NCBI GenBank assembly: GCA_905221605.1
Contig: CAJNDS010002742.1
Coordinates: 142,501-206,500 of the forward strand
Length of the DNA stretch: 64,000 nucleotides
Origin: Symbiodinium natans
Taxonomy: Eukaryota > Sar > Dinophyceae > Suessiales > Symbiodiniaceae
Reading direction: 5' to 3'
Part shown: piece after piece, positions 32,605 to 43,619 of the stretch
Layout: each line of letters starts with the position of its first letter
Position numbering within the stretch: position 1 is the first letter of the stretch
Made by a program: the position numbers and the translations under genes
The notes under the pieces: model-generated
The model's database searches: none
What the model saw: only the letters and a program-made list of their open reading frames with translations
What the model was told of the DNA's origin: nothing

Positions 32605-33996
32605 CTCGCAGGCTACGGTGTACTGTGAGGCTTCATCTGTCATGACAAGTATCTGCACCACCGTGTCCTGATATCGAAAATCCACATGATCAATTTGCAG
32701 GGTATGCCACAGGACCTCAGATCGATCCAGAGCGACGTTGACATGGGGCTCATTCAAGCGCATCTGCTGGCACTCATCACACCGTAGATGCTCTGCGATT
32801 TTCAGGGTTTTCTCATCCACTTCTCGGGTTTTGAGCAAGTTCATCAAGGCACGGTTGTTCGGGTGCCCACATCGTCGATGGAGCTTCATCACCTGAGCAT
32901 GAATGGCCCGATCTTCTCGAGACATCTTTTCAGGATCTATCAGAGTTGCGGACACTCCCAAGGCATACTCATCGGCATCTCGATCTCCCTCAAAGTAAGA
33001 TACACACTCCTGGGCATGCAGCTTCTTCTGGTTGTGGTCTTTCTTCATGCAGAACAACACTCGTCGACATACTGGCAAAGGAATGTCAGCTAACTTTCCT
33101 TCTTTGATGGCCTGGTTCTGCTGTTCTTCGCATCCATCTTCGAGCGATCCTCGCATCATCTCAGCCGCATGGCGACTCGTAGCCCAAGCTCTCCATCTCC
33201 TGAGAGGTTGGGAGTTCACTGACGAAGGCTCAGTGAAGATGCTCTCATGCACCAGTCCGGCCTGCTGCATCTTGCGAAACATCGAACGAATTCGACCTTG
33301 TCGCCAACTAGAGGTGTCTGCTGGCCATATCCACACAAAGTGACGTCCATGGTCTATCTGCTCTTGCGCAAGATCAGCTGCTATTGTTTGGGCGTTGCGA
33401 CATCGCTTTCTTCGCTGACACACCGCTCTCTCACTCAGGCCGGCCTCATCCTGCATATATGGCGGTGACAGCCATAGCCAATCTGGCTGCGCTTGCCTGA
33501 GAAGGTCCCAGATGCCGGAGTGGTCTCGGGACTTTCCGGGATCAAGCCCACAATCCGTGAGATGAGTATGATGCACATGTAGGGCTTTAGCTGCATGAGT
33601 CAGGTTGCTTTCACGCATCCCCAGCTCCACCATGCTCAAGTTGTCACCTGCGGCGTTCTCAGGAAAGATCTCCAAACTCTGCTTAACGTCTGACATGTAC
33701 TCTTGAGCTTCGTGCAAGATGTGATTCTTCATGTTCGCGGTCAGGGGCCGCGTCACCTGCCAATATGCATCGTGTTTTTCAGGTTCACACACGGGATCAC
33801 TGCACACATGACAAGAACTCTCGGGAAGTTTACGGGGAAGCCCAACAGGTAGAGGAAAACCCAGACCTCGAAGCTGTCCGCGAAGTGCATCATCAGCTTC
33901 GGCATATGACCTGGTCGTGAACGCCGCAAGCACAATGCGTCTTCCTGTCCATTTGCAAGTGGCATGTCTTATCCGAGGGTCGAGGCACACACACAT
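32581..33996 (-). pseudogene. pol: Copia methyltransferase-like domain and integrase N-terminus
   Basis: A 471-codon frame; the first Met is not a real start. Residues 5-32 finish the 2OG-dioxygenase-like domain (DPRIRHATCKW, GRRIVLAAFTT). Residues about 119-300 resemble the C5-methyltransferase-like domains carried by dinoflagellate elements: a motif I-like MVELGMRES, then DWLWLSPPY where the family has SPPC, and HFVWIWPADTSSW where the family has an EHP/ENP-type motif. The catalytic Cys and the Glu of these motifs are therefore absent. Residues 373-409 are the integrase HHCC zinc site (H373, H378, C406, C409), and D436 is the first integrase Asp. Confidence 0.75.
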
Positions 33997-34057
33997 CGAT
34001 GATGGATGTTCTCATTGATACCTCGCACACGGGATCCATCCGGCATCACTCGCCACT

Positions 34058-37000
34058 TCACGGCACTCGAACGGCCTGGAGCCCGCTCAGGAAGTTCTCG
34101 CCATAATTCACCACCTGAGAAGGACCCCATGCCCACAAGGTGACAAGGAGATTGTTGCTTCCTGGTAGATTATGGACATCTCTGTGAATTTTGGATCCCA
34201 CATTGAACCCCACAGCGAACGAACTCCATGTTTGCACTTCAGCGCCGCACTCTCCTGCCTGAAATCGTAGAAAAGCATTCAGATATCGGCATAGATAGGG
34301 CATTTCCTGGGATCGGTTGCATATGCCCAACTGATTGCCATGTGAGTAAAGACCGAACGTCACATATTGACCACCTGTCTTGGATATCACACTTCCTCTC
34401 TGTTCACCCTTCGGAAAGTTGAGCGAGGACAAGAAATCTTCACACGAGGTCCAGTCATATGAGCGACTGGCGTACAGGCGCTGGGCCTCTAGCTCGATTC
34501 GAGCTAGCTCGTTCTGCGCCAGATGCACATCGGAAAACACAGAAGGCTTTGTGTCTACATCAGCATTCATTTCGCCCCACGACTGTCGAACTCCTGCTGC
34601 TCGGGCGTCACTGCATTCGGTCGAGCTGCTTTGCGCCCCGGAGATGGAGAAGCTGCCATGATCCATCCGCTGCTCTGCTCGCCCTCCTTGTCGGTCCCGT
34701 GCTCTGACTCTGTTGGGCTTTCCTGGTTCTTCTCTGTGGTCTTGGACACACCAGGACGTGACGGGGCTTTGGCGCGGGCTCCCCTGCGACTCTGAATCTC
34801 CTTGAGACGGCGATGGAGGGAGGCTTCCGCACCGGACAGGCCGATCTCCTTGCTGGTCAGCTTCTCCTGGAGTTCGGGATCGTTCAGCACTTCGGGCCCG
34901 ACTTCCTGAACTGCCAGCTTGGTGTCCGCCTGCAGAGGGCCTGCCTGGCGGTGACTCGCGGTTGCCCCCCAGGCAGGGGTGTATGCAAGGCGTAGGCGAC
35001 AAACCCTGCACACATGCCATTCGGCACTCTGATTTCGGCCGCTCAAAGACCCACGGCCGAACGGCATGGGTTGGTGATTGCCCCGACACGGCTCTCCCGC
35101 CGCTCGGGGATCTCTCAAATCCGGCCCCTCTGTCCTGGAGTAGTCGTAACGCTCGATCGGGTCGATCTTGGCCTTGTTGCCCGCAGTCTTCGCCTTGCCC
35201 TTGCCCTTCTGCTTGCTGTTCTGAACAGAGGCGTCCGAGCTGAGCTGGTTCGGAATCTCCGCGGCGGACTTCTCGCTCATGAGGAGAAGCTGGAGACACA
35301 AACGGTACCCTTTTCAAAGCTTGAACAGCACGGCTCAACCCTTGCAAAGAGACAGCATCCACATTCCTGGTGAGCATACTCCGCGCGTCAGAGCTAGCAC
35401 TGGCGACAAGCTCAAGCGGGCTTGAGGAAACATGTACATGCCGTGTGCTGTCAGCAGAATGTACAGTTAGAACATGCTCTGGTTCACTCACAGGCTCATT
35501 CCAAACGGGCACATATTCCTGCGTTGCGGGGGACTCCTCAAGCTCAACTGCATGCACACTCTGGCCAGTTTCCAGAGAGACTGACGCGGACAGCCAGTCT
35601 TGCGTAAGATCGAGAAGAAGGTGCCCAGTTGGAGACTCCTCCAGTCGGACCGCGACTGCCTCGTTCACAGCCTGGAAAATTACAAGCCCGCGGCCCACAT
35701 CGATTATTGCTCCCAGCTTCTTTAGCGTCTTCACGCTGAGCAAGATGGGAACGTTGGTAGCATCGATGGTGTGTAGCCCCAGGTAGATGAGCTTGCCGTC
35801 CAGTCTCTGGGGAATCTCGACATACGACAGGGACTGCGAAGTTTGGCCATTGCCGAAGCGGAAGCGCCGGCGACATTCTGGATACACCTTCAGGGTTTCA
35901 TGCTCACCTCGCGCGGCCTTCAGCTTCATCAGCGCATCCAACGCCTCCAAGGATCCAACTGTGGCCGTAGCTCCAATGTCGAGCACGGCTTTGCCCGTCA
36001 TGTCAAACGGCATGGTCGAGTAGATCTCAAAGCGGGCCTCCGCCTCCTCCGACAGGAACTCGGCCGGGGGCTCTGTGGCAATGGCGACGTCGATCGTGTA
36101 GATCTCATGCTCAAGCTCTTCCATAAAGAGGGCATGGTCGGAAAACTGCACTGCTTTCATGGGTGGACCCGTTGAGCTGCGTCGAGGGCATGAGCGATAG
36201 TCATGTTCTTTGGATCCACAGATGAAACAACCGGTGAACGCTGCCGATCCTGGTCGCTGAGGCCCTTTTCCAGAGCCCTTGCCCTTCACAGCGAACACCG
36301 AAGACGCTCCATGGGTGGATGACCCTTTTCCCGATGCCTTAAAGCCCTTGTTCTTAGATTTGCCCTTACCCTTAGGAGGATAGAAGCCTCGTCCAAGATT
36401 CCGGTCCTTGATCACCTGGCGACTCTCTCGAAAAGTTCTGATCTTCTGGTCGAACTGGCCGTAGATTTCCAGGAGCTCCCCACCAAGGACCGCATCGGAG
36501 AGCATCACCTCCTCGATGTCAAGCCAGGGTTTGGTGTCTGCATAGGACCACCAGACACCTACCTCGTCTTGGGTGTGCCAATCCCCTTCATAGAATGACC
36601 ACTCCAGCTCGTTTCCGGACGGCGACGTAGACCAAGCAGTCTCCAGGCCTCCAGCATCGGGCTCGTGCTCCTGTTCCAGCTTTTGCCAGTGAATCTGCTC
36701 GTCTGGGACATCCTCGGGCTCCTCAAGGAGAAGGCCCCATGCCCCATCTTGTTCCACCCAAAAGGATCGGCGCCTCTGAGCTGGCCCTGAAGGAGAAAAG
36801 GGCCTGCGTTCTGTGGCGAGTAGTTCTTCTTCTTGGTCACGAAGCGCACGCTCGATCTTCTCAAAGTCAAGGTCGTTCTGAGTTGCACTCTGGATGGCCA
36901 GGCGAGCTGAACTGCTCAGTCCCGACCTTCGGAGAAGCAGCCAACCAAGGATCGCTGAGGGCAAAATGTCCGTGTCACCTTGGTCAAACTCATCCCATTC

Positions 37001-37846
37001 GATTTCACCCGATGATTCAGATGCTTCGCTTCTTTCATCCCACCATTTTCCTCTCTTCCATCGGTCCCAGTCGCGGGACGTCCAGGCCGATCCTTGACTC
37101 CTTCGGCTCCACTGGTCAGTGTCACGGCCTTCATGAGCAGGATGGTCCTCATCGGGTAGTCGGGGTTCTTCGTTACGATGTTGTTCGGCTTGATCATCAG
37201 GACGTTGTTCTCGGTCCGGCGCGGGGTCTTCATCATGGTCTTCACGGGGTCGGGATTCTCCAGGACGGTCACGTCGCTGGGAACCAGAAGGAGTATCGCG
37301 CATTGGTTCGGGCTCATCAACACTCTGGCGCCGGACCGATGACCGCTTAGACCCCCTTTTGGACGATGACGACACGCCTTGCTTGGCCACATTCTGGACA
37401 GTGAGGGGCTGGGACGGAGACAAAGTGGAAGCTTGCATCTTCACTAGAGATCTCTTGAGACGGCGATACGCCTCTCGGACCTGCATGGACCACTGTGCCA
37501 TTCCAACACCAGGCTGGCGCCGTAGACGGATGAAGAAATCCTCCAGGCGCAATCCCAGATCTGGAATAGGAGTCTTGAGTAAGCGTTCTTCTAAAAACCT
37601 CAACAGGTACCTCGGTCCAGTGGATTTCTGCAACTCTCTGTGGTCCACTTCCACGCTAATGTCCCAGGCCTTGCCCTTCAGCCGGGAGACCAACTCAGCA
37701 CCAAGAAGCCTGCGTTTCGATGCTTCAGTGCGTTCCCAGGCCAATCTCACACGTCTCACATAGTTCGGCCATCCTGCGTGTTCGCCATCCCATGTCACGA
37801 GATCTAAGGGAGACTTGCTCCCTCCGGTCCATGTCTGATGATTCAT
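34058..37846 (-). pseudogene. gag: Copia Gag, zinc knuckle, protease and start of the 2OG-like domain
   Basis: The first Met of the open frame (38110) lies inside the LTR. I choose the ATG at 37846, which is 30 bp after the primer site and starts MNHQTWTGGSKSPLDL. Gag continues with GKAWDISVEVDH and RYLLRFLEERLLKTP. A CCHC zinc knuckle (CFICGSKEHDYRSC) lies at 36188-36229. The protease motif AVLDIGATATVGS (about 35951-35989) has Ile where most copia proteases have Ser or Thr in D(S/T)GA. Homology leaves this frame at about 35300, returns at about 34580 with LAQNELARIELEAQRL, then gives the HxD part of the 2OG-like domain (KIHRDVHNLPGSNN). It leaves again near 34130, before the GGELW motif. 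Confidence 0.85.
34567..35301 (-). pseudogene. Copia CxxC linker segment in a shifted frame
   Basis: Between the protease and the 2OG-like domain the coding signal moves to this frame. It reads LLMSEKSAAEIPNQL, a Lys-rich linker, then WHVCRVCRLRLAYTPAWG, whose CxxC-x3-L-x-Y-x-P pattern I associate with this part of dinoflagellate copia polyproteins, followed by helical KLAVQEVGPEVLNDP. The overlapping frame here is a Gly/Gln/Arg-rich shadow. Entry near 35300 and exit near 34580 need one-base shifts. Confidence 0.7.
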
Positions 37847-37875
37847 CTCGCACCCAAAGCCGTAGCTGGAGCAAA

Positions 37876-37887
37876 GCCCCGCTACCA
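37876..37887 (-). other. Primer-binding site (tRNA-iMet type)
   Basis: On the minus strand TGGTAGCGGGGC begins one base after the 5' LTR. It is complementary to a tRNA 3' end GCCCCGCTACCA. Initiator tRNAs of many eukaryotes begin AGC and end GCTACCA, so an initiator Met primer, usual for copia, is likely. Confidence 0.75.
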
Positions 37888-37888
37888 A

Positions 37889-38169
37889 TCTGAAAGGTGG
37901 CTTGTCCTCTGTCGCTTTCGAATGAAAACTGAGCTCACAAGAGCAAAAGGAATCGTACTCACAAGAGTAAAGATGTGGCTCGTGAGAGCCTCTGATGCGC
38001 TTCGGAAGCGCTCTGATTTTCACTCCATAGCGTCGTCGAGCTCTCGACTTTGTCGAGACTGAGGCAAAAGGACATCCTGATGGTTCAAGCCATATGTTGC
38101 GGATGAGCATGGGTGGAAGTCAACGCATGCCTGTACATGATCTCAGGCGCACAAAGTGGCTCCTTGACA
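37889..38169 (-). repeat. 5' LTR of the copia element
   Basis: 281 bp with no difference from 29118-29398 seen by eye. It would contain the element promoter; no TATA box is obvious, as is usual in dinoflagellates. Confidence 0.95.
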
Positions 38170-38174
38170 ACAGA
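38170..38174 (+). repeat. Target-site duplication, right copy (ACAGA)
   Basis: Matches 29113-29117. Confidence 0.85.
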
Positions 38175-38996
38175 AGCCTAGCGGACATGGACACGCGATG
38201 CTTGTGTACTCTGCCGTGCTACGTGGGGCAAAACATGGATGTATATGAGGCCTAGCGCGCATCTCGTCCACCTACCTTGCTCCAAAGGTTGCTCATGTCG
38301 TGCGAAGGCTAGCACAGGCTTTTGCAGGGTCTAACTCACACCTTCGCCGCAGGTTCAGGAGTGAGGCTTCATGGCTTAGAGTGGGCGCAGCCGATCCAGG
38401 ATGTTCAGTATCCAACATCCCAGCCTCCGCCAAAGTATCCGAGGAAGAAGCCCAGCATGACAGAAAGTACCACCCGCAGAACGTATCGGACCTGGATGGC
38501 CCATTCGACAGGGCTTCTGCAACTTCCAAGCCGGAGTTTCGAGTGCAGGGTTTTGGGGGTTCAGGGTTTAGGGTTTTTTAAGGATTCAGGAGTTTGGTAC
38601 ACCTGTCCGAAAACATCCAGCTATGATTTAGCTATGAGGCTGGCACCGCAACTAAGGGCACTTTCTGCCACCAAGCCGCATTTTGAACGTTCCTTTGCTG
38701 CAAAAATTGTGGGCTCGGGTCGGCAGAGCTTGGGAGTTTTGGGGCTGAGGGTGCCGCAGAGCTGGGGTGCAGCTTGGGCCTCAGCATGTCGGGGATTCGG
38801 GCTTTAGGGTGGTTGTGTGTGCGTGTGCTGGTTTTCTCGAAAAGGTTGCACATTGGGGAATCTTCGACGTCTACGTCGCTGCGCCCGGAGCATGTGATGA
38901 AGCCGATGACTGCTGGACAGCACGGAACACTTGGCGCTTTTGACTCTTCAGGCTTTGAGGGTGTGGCGGCGCGGCTGCAACCATGGCGCGCCACAC

Positions 38997-39138
38997 CCTG
39001 GAAGAGGCTACTCCACCAATCCTGCTCGATGACCTTGCGCAAGTCCGCCTTTCGGTACAAAAAACTCTTGAGATCGGGGCTTCCATGGATTACGTACCAC
39101 GGGGTGCCAGTGTCACCAAACACCACGAAAGTCTGCAT
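38997..39138 (-). CDS. Candidate exon, unknown protein
   Basis: A 47-codon exon starts after GAGGCAG (39138) and ends CCAGG|GTGTGG (38997). It reads MQTFVVFGDTGTPWYVIHG then SPDLKSFLYRKADLRKV and ends EQDWWSSLFQ. The aromatic and charged composition is clearly protein-like. The ATG at the exon start may be fortuitous. A possible following exon on the minus strand (about 38830-38910) reads VIGFITCSGRSDVDVED. No family recognised. Confidence 0.42.
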
Positions 39139-39858
39139 CTGCCTCAATGCAAACCTAAAGTTGAAGGTTTGAGGTTGGTGTCGGATCGTAAGATGCTTTC
39201 GTTGGATGCAAAGGGCTGACAGGGTTTGGAGGGTTTTGGGGTTGCCGCTGAAGTGGACAGTTGAAACGTATTGCCAGGTTGGCCCCTAAAACCCTCTGAT
39301 AAAAAATTCCTATTTGAGATCCTCTTAGCACCCAATAAGGGGAAAATATGGGAAAATCCCAGTGTCCTACCCTGATTGGGTTCATCGTGCTACGCGCTTG
39401 GCTGTAGGCGTCTCAGCCAGCCAAATAAACTCCTTTTAGACGACATTCTTAGGCTTTCCTTGAGCCTAAACTCATGTGTGAGTTTTGCGGCAGGTTTTGC
39501 GGCGGGTTTTGCGGCAGGTTGCTCACGATGGGTCCAGTACTCCGACAACCCCGAACCCCAAACCCTGAGACCCGAAACGCAGCACCCCAAACCCAAGTCC
39601 CTGAGCCGCTCCTCTCCGTGGTGCTGTCGCAGTATTTGGTCAGCCTTGCTTTTCGTTTAGGGCTCGGCTTTCTATCCAAAGGCATGTGAAGGGGGACCTT
39701 GGGGGGGCTTCGGGCTTTAGAGTGTAGGAGCCAAGTTGGAGGGTGGAAGGGGTGTAGGGTTCAAGGGCTCATGGGCTGTGGGGCTTTGAGGGATTATATA
39801 GAAAACCCAAACAGTCCCTGCTAAAGCACCGGCAAAGTTGTTGTGGGTGTTGGTCTAC

Positions 39859-40433
39859 CAGGGCTGTGGAGTCTGCGCATGCGCTGCCGTCCCGTGGCGT
39901 ACTCCAGCAAGTCCCTCAGGATCATCATCCTCAGCTCGAATATTTGGGGATATTTGGGGTTTCGGGTTTAGGGGTTCAGGGTTTCACGGAGGTTATCTAG
40001 ACTTACGGTCCCTTACCAGTGGCCTACCCATCCTACCCAGATTGCCCAAATCCCGGCCACGGCTCATGTTGAACGCTGCGACGTGAATCACGCGAAGCTC
40101 ATTGATACTGTTGCGGGTTGCCTCGTCGTCCTTCCTTGGCCACATGTGGAGGTTTCCGAAATTAGGGGTACCTTCCCGGGTTCTTATTGTAAAGGAATTC
40201 CACTATTTCATGCGCTGGCGGCAGAAGCTGAGTCTGCTTGCAATAAATGGTGGGCCCAGGGCATGAAAGGAATCTCAGAAGGTATTGTCAGGGTACAGAA
40301 AATCGAGTTTGTGTTGGCTGCAGCAAGGCCGATATTTGTTGACAAACAGTCTCAGACCAAACCACCCAGAAACAATGTGATGCGACCGCAGGGGCTGCTC
40401 CGCCATAATCCTCGCGCGCTCCTCCCAGAAAGC
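39859..40433 (-). CDS. Candidate multi-exon gene, unknown protein
   Basis: Exon 40374-40433 (after TCAGCAG, 20 codons, ending ATT|GTTTCT) reads AFWEERARIMAEQPLRSHHI. Exon 40017-40075 (after GTCGCAG, ending CTG|GTAAGG) reads FNMSRGRDLGNLGRMGRPL. Block 39859-39929 (after GCTGAG, ending CCTG|GTAGAC) reads MMILRDLLEYATGRQRM or, in the phase left by the previous exon, DDDPEGLAGVRHGTAA. A possible later block at about 39605-39650 reads SKADQILRQHHGEERL. The splice signals are good but the phases are not all resolved. Product unknown. Confidence 0.35.
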
Positions 40434-40440
40434 CTGCTGA

Positions 40441-43134
40441 GCTGAGCAAGGATCATTCGTAGTAGCAGCAGTAGTATATTAACAGAGCAGGAGTAAGAAC
40501 GATATACATTTAAGGCAATAGGAGGGTTGGGCTCCGCAGACCCTAGACCCTAAAGCCCCCAAGTTCGAAACTTGATACGGGGTCACAGAAGCTGGGGCAC
40601 TCGTTTAAACCCTGTAAGCTCTAGGAACATGGGGCCCTGGAAGCCCGCCAGCCAGACAGTCCAGACCACCAAACCCTAAACCACCAAACCCTCGAAACCA
40701 TGAACGCCAGCATAAGAAACACAAACTTCAAAACCCCCCGCATCACCACAACATCCTAACAAGACCCTCACCTCTAACTCCCCCCCTAAACCCCGAAACC
40801 CTACTGTAAACTCCAAAAGGAAGCAAAGCCCCGGCCTCACGAAAGCGACCCTTGGCAGTGTCGATCTTCTCTTTGAGAAGTCGCACCTGCAAGGTTCGAG
40901 GCGGTTCGGGCTTAGGGCTTAAGGGGGTCTAGGGGTTTTTGGGAGCCCCATTCGGGGCTTCAGGGAGGGCCTATAGGGGTTCAAGTATCTTAGTGGTCTC
41001 AGGGTCAAGGTGCCCACGAAGGCTTCGATCCTGGCCTTGCGGCAGCGGCCTGCTCTTTAAACCCTAAAGCCTTAAGAAAGACCTGTGTTTAAGGAAAAAA
41101 GGCTTTCGTGGTTCAAGAATGAGCCGCCCCCCCCCCCCGCCTTTTCAGCATTTGCTGGAGTGAATAAGACCAGACTGTCCATCGACACGATGGAAACCAG
41201 CAGTTCCTGCAGCAGGCTCTCTAGGGTTCAGGCCCTTACAAATAGGGCTGCATGCAAGTGCAGAAATTCGGGGTTGAGGGTTGTCTTTAAGGTACACGGG
41301 AACTGGGGTCTACGATTCTCCGGCCCAGGTTTTGGGATTCCGAGTGCTGCAAAGACGACCGCACGAAAAAGCGGCGCTCTCAAGTGAAGTCTTGACCACC
41401 CAGCCTCGACCATGTCCAGCATGGGCAGGAAGTGCGCCTCAGCACGAGAGACCCCCAACCTTTTGTGCGGGCTCATCCTATTTTGATAGAGCACTGCAAA
41501 AATGAAGCTGGCAATTGCCGACCTCCTGGGCCCACGAATGAAACTACTGCTCCTCGAGCCATCGTACCCTGTACTTTGGTGCATCTTCAGGCCACGACCT
41601 TGACAACTTTGATCATGGCCACGTGCTTTTCACTTCGTGCCTGGTGATCCGACAGGTGATCCGACAGGTGATCCGACAGGAAGGACCAGAAAGGACCAAG
41701 TGACACTCTTCTAAGGATGGCATGTCAGAACCCCGCACACCCCTCACCCCCCAAAAAATCATCGTGCCAGCAAGGCCAGCACCCCAAGAATCAAGAGAGC
41801 TGCCTCAGTTTTGTTGAGTTCCGCGACGGCCCAGATGCCTTGGATCCTGAGTCCACAGGGCAGTCCGGTAGCTGTTGGGGATCTGGTGCTCAAAGTGGCC
41901 TGGAACCCTACCTATCGTGGCGACTCAGCACCCCGAACCCTAAACCCTCAGGTGAAACCCGCCGCCGAAAAGCGCATCGTAGGTCTTCTGCAGCGATTGC
42001 TCAAGCAGGCCCAACGCCCACCGATCCAGCTGCCTTCAAATCGGGTTTAGGGCTTCTATTTCTAAGATTGAGGCTTTGTTGCGAAGTTCGGGGGAGAGGG
42101 AGGGTCCTGTTTATCGGGACAAGTTGTAGGAAACTGTGATCACAAACTTGCAAGAAACCTGTGGGCTCAAGACTGGAGGGACACTTCCGGCCTCTGCCCA
42201 CAGCCGAAGCATTCCCACCAGGCGTGCTTCACATTGCTCGCAAGCCTTCCTGGCGCGGACCCCGCTAAACTCTAAAGCATCATAAGCCCGTTTAGGGCAA
42301 GCTCAGGACCGAGGGCAACCGAGGGAATCAGACTTCTGTCCTGACTCTCTGTGCAGTCGGCGTATATGTCGCTGTATGCGATCCTGGCTTGCAGCATCAA
42401 GGCGCAGAAACCCACCGTACGCCATGGACACCACGCATGCTTGCACGATCTTGCACATCTGCAACTCAAACATGCTTAGTTGACCTCAGGAATGTAGACC
42501 CTGAAATGGTGGGACCGGTCAAAGCTGTTTGGCGGTCGGGCCCTCAACCTTAATTAAGCCCTGATCAAACCCTAACTGAACCCTGAAACCCGAGGTCTCA
42601 AACCCTCAAGCCGAAAGCACTAATGCAATTGTTGCCCTCGCGAAAACCCTACTTCGACCAGAAGTACATGTCTGAGTAAACACTGACTCGGCCCCGACTG
42701 TCGCTTAATCAGCCCTACTTACACCCAAACCCAATTAGTAAATTCCTAAACCCCCAAACCCACAGCCCTCCTTCGACCTCGAGTTTGGACTGGGTCTCTC
42801 CCAGCTCTGCTTTTCGGGGTTTCTTGGGCTTAGGGCTTAGTTTGCACATTCTATCCGCACTATTCCAGGCTGCTTTATGACTCTATTCCGGCGACATTTC
42901 GCATTGTTCCAGGCTACGTTTTGCTGACTTTCAAGCAGCAATTCGCAACATTCCGCTACTTTGTACAATCTGTCTGTTTCTGCAACACTTCACACCATTT
43001 CGAGTCAATTCGAAAATCAGGATAACATTAATTCCTGCTGCATGCTACTACTCAGAGGTGAGAGCGGGTCCATGTTAGCAGGTCTGGCGACTGGCTGCAC
43101 CCCTTGCAACCCTGAACTCCCACAAAAATCCGAC
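40441..43134. other. No supported gene; telomere-like words
   Basis: Degenerate CCCTAAACCC words occur at 40660-40810 and 42545-42620, with a C-run at 41128-41138. No frame combines coding composition with splice sites. Confidence 0.5.
41644..41684. repeat. 12-bp tandem repeat GTGATCCGACAG
   Basis: Three adjacent copies. Confidence 0.9.
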
Positions 43135-43619
43135 AAAGAAGGGCTCCCATGTCTCCCCCCACTTCCTGCGTGCCTGGCCGAAATCATCCCTCTGCTCCGC
43201 ATCCAAGAAATCGACGAACAGCCGTAATATCTTGGGAACCTGGGGCATTTTTGTCGACGCCCTACGCGCTGAAGCTAAACGGGTTGGAGGAAGTCCGGCT
43301 TTTGAAGCGAGATTAAGCTGCAACGAAGGCATCCAATCCGGCCACACCGAGGTTGGCCCTACAGACGTATGTATATGTGAGAGGTATGACAACCGTCTCG
43401 CAAGCTGCCACCGAGCTTGCGTGCAGCCCAGACTCCTCGTGCGTCATCTCCGTCGCAACCTCTTCACTAAAACTTCAGGGCTCAGCTGCCACGTTTGCTC
43501 ATGGACACCGACCGCGGGCTGCCCAACCCGGCACCTCCTTCGCGGAGTGCAAGGCTGTCAGGGGGTAGGGCACGAGATAGACCAGCAGGGCGAGGATGGA
43601 TCCCAACACCACACAAGTC
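43135..43619 (-). CDS. Candidate multi-exon membrane protein
   Basis: Three minus-strand exons agree in phase. Exon 43535-43619 (after TTTCAG, ending GAG|GTGCCG) carries a membrane helix: TCVVLGSILALLVYLVPY then PLTALHSAKE. Exon 43394-43459 (after GAAGAG, 22 codons, ending ACG|GTTGTC) reads VATEMTHEESGLHASSVA. Exon 43135-43239 (after CCCCAG, 35 codons, ending TTT|GTCGGA) reads VPKILRLFVDFLDAEQRDDF and RRKWGETWEPFF. Phase 0 is kept at both junctions, which would be unlikely by chance. A possible upstream exon at about 43700-43750 reads GLRKNKGIQDLQLC. No family recognised. Confidence 0.48.

Larger units (their letters stand above)
29118..38169 (-). mobile_element. Full-length Ty1/copia LTR retrotransposon
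   Basis: A 9052-bp element on the minus strand with 281-bp LTRs, a 5-bp target duplication and a tRNA-type primer site. Domain order is Gag, CCHC zinc knuckle, aspartic protease, a CxxC segment, a 2OG-Fe(II)-dioxygenase-like domain, a C5-methyltransferase-like domain, integrase (HHCC then DD35E), reverse transcriptase and RNase H. Integrase before RT defines copia. The two LTRs show no difference or indel by eye, so insertion should be recent, yet the polyprotein changes frame at least six times (near 35300, 34580, 34130, 33980, 32605 and 32110). The sequence before the 3' LTR (AAGAGGTTTTGGGCG) is only a weak polypurine tract. Confidence 0.95.

Noticed and set aside
37847-38110. Gag start at the Met inside the LTR
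   Set aside because: This would place the start upstream of the primer site; the ATG at 37846 lies just after the primer-binding site and begins the conserved Gag.
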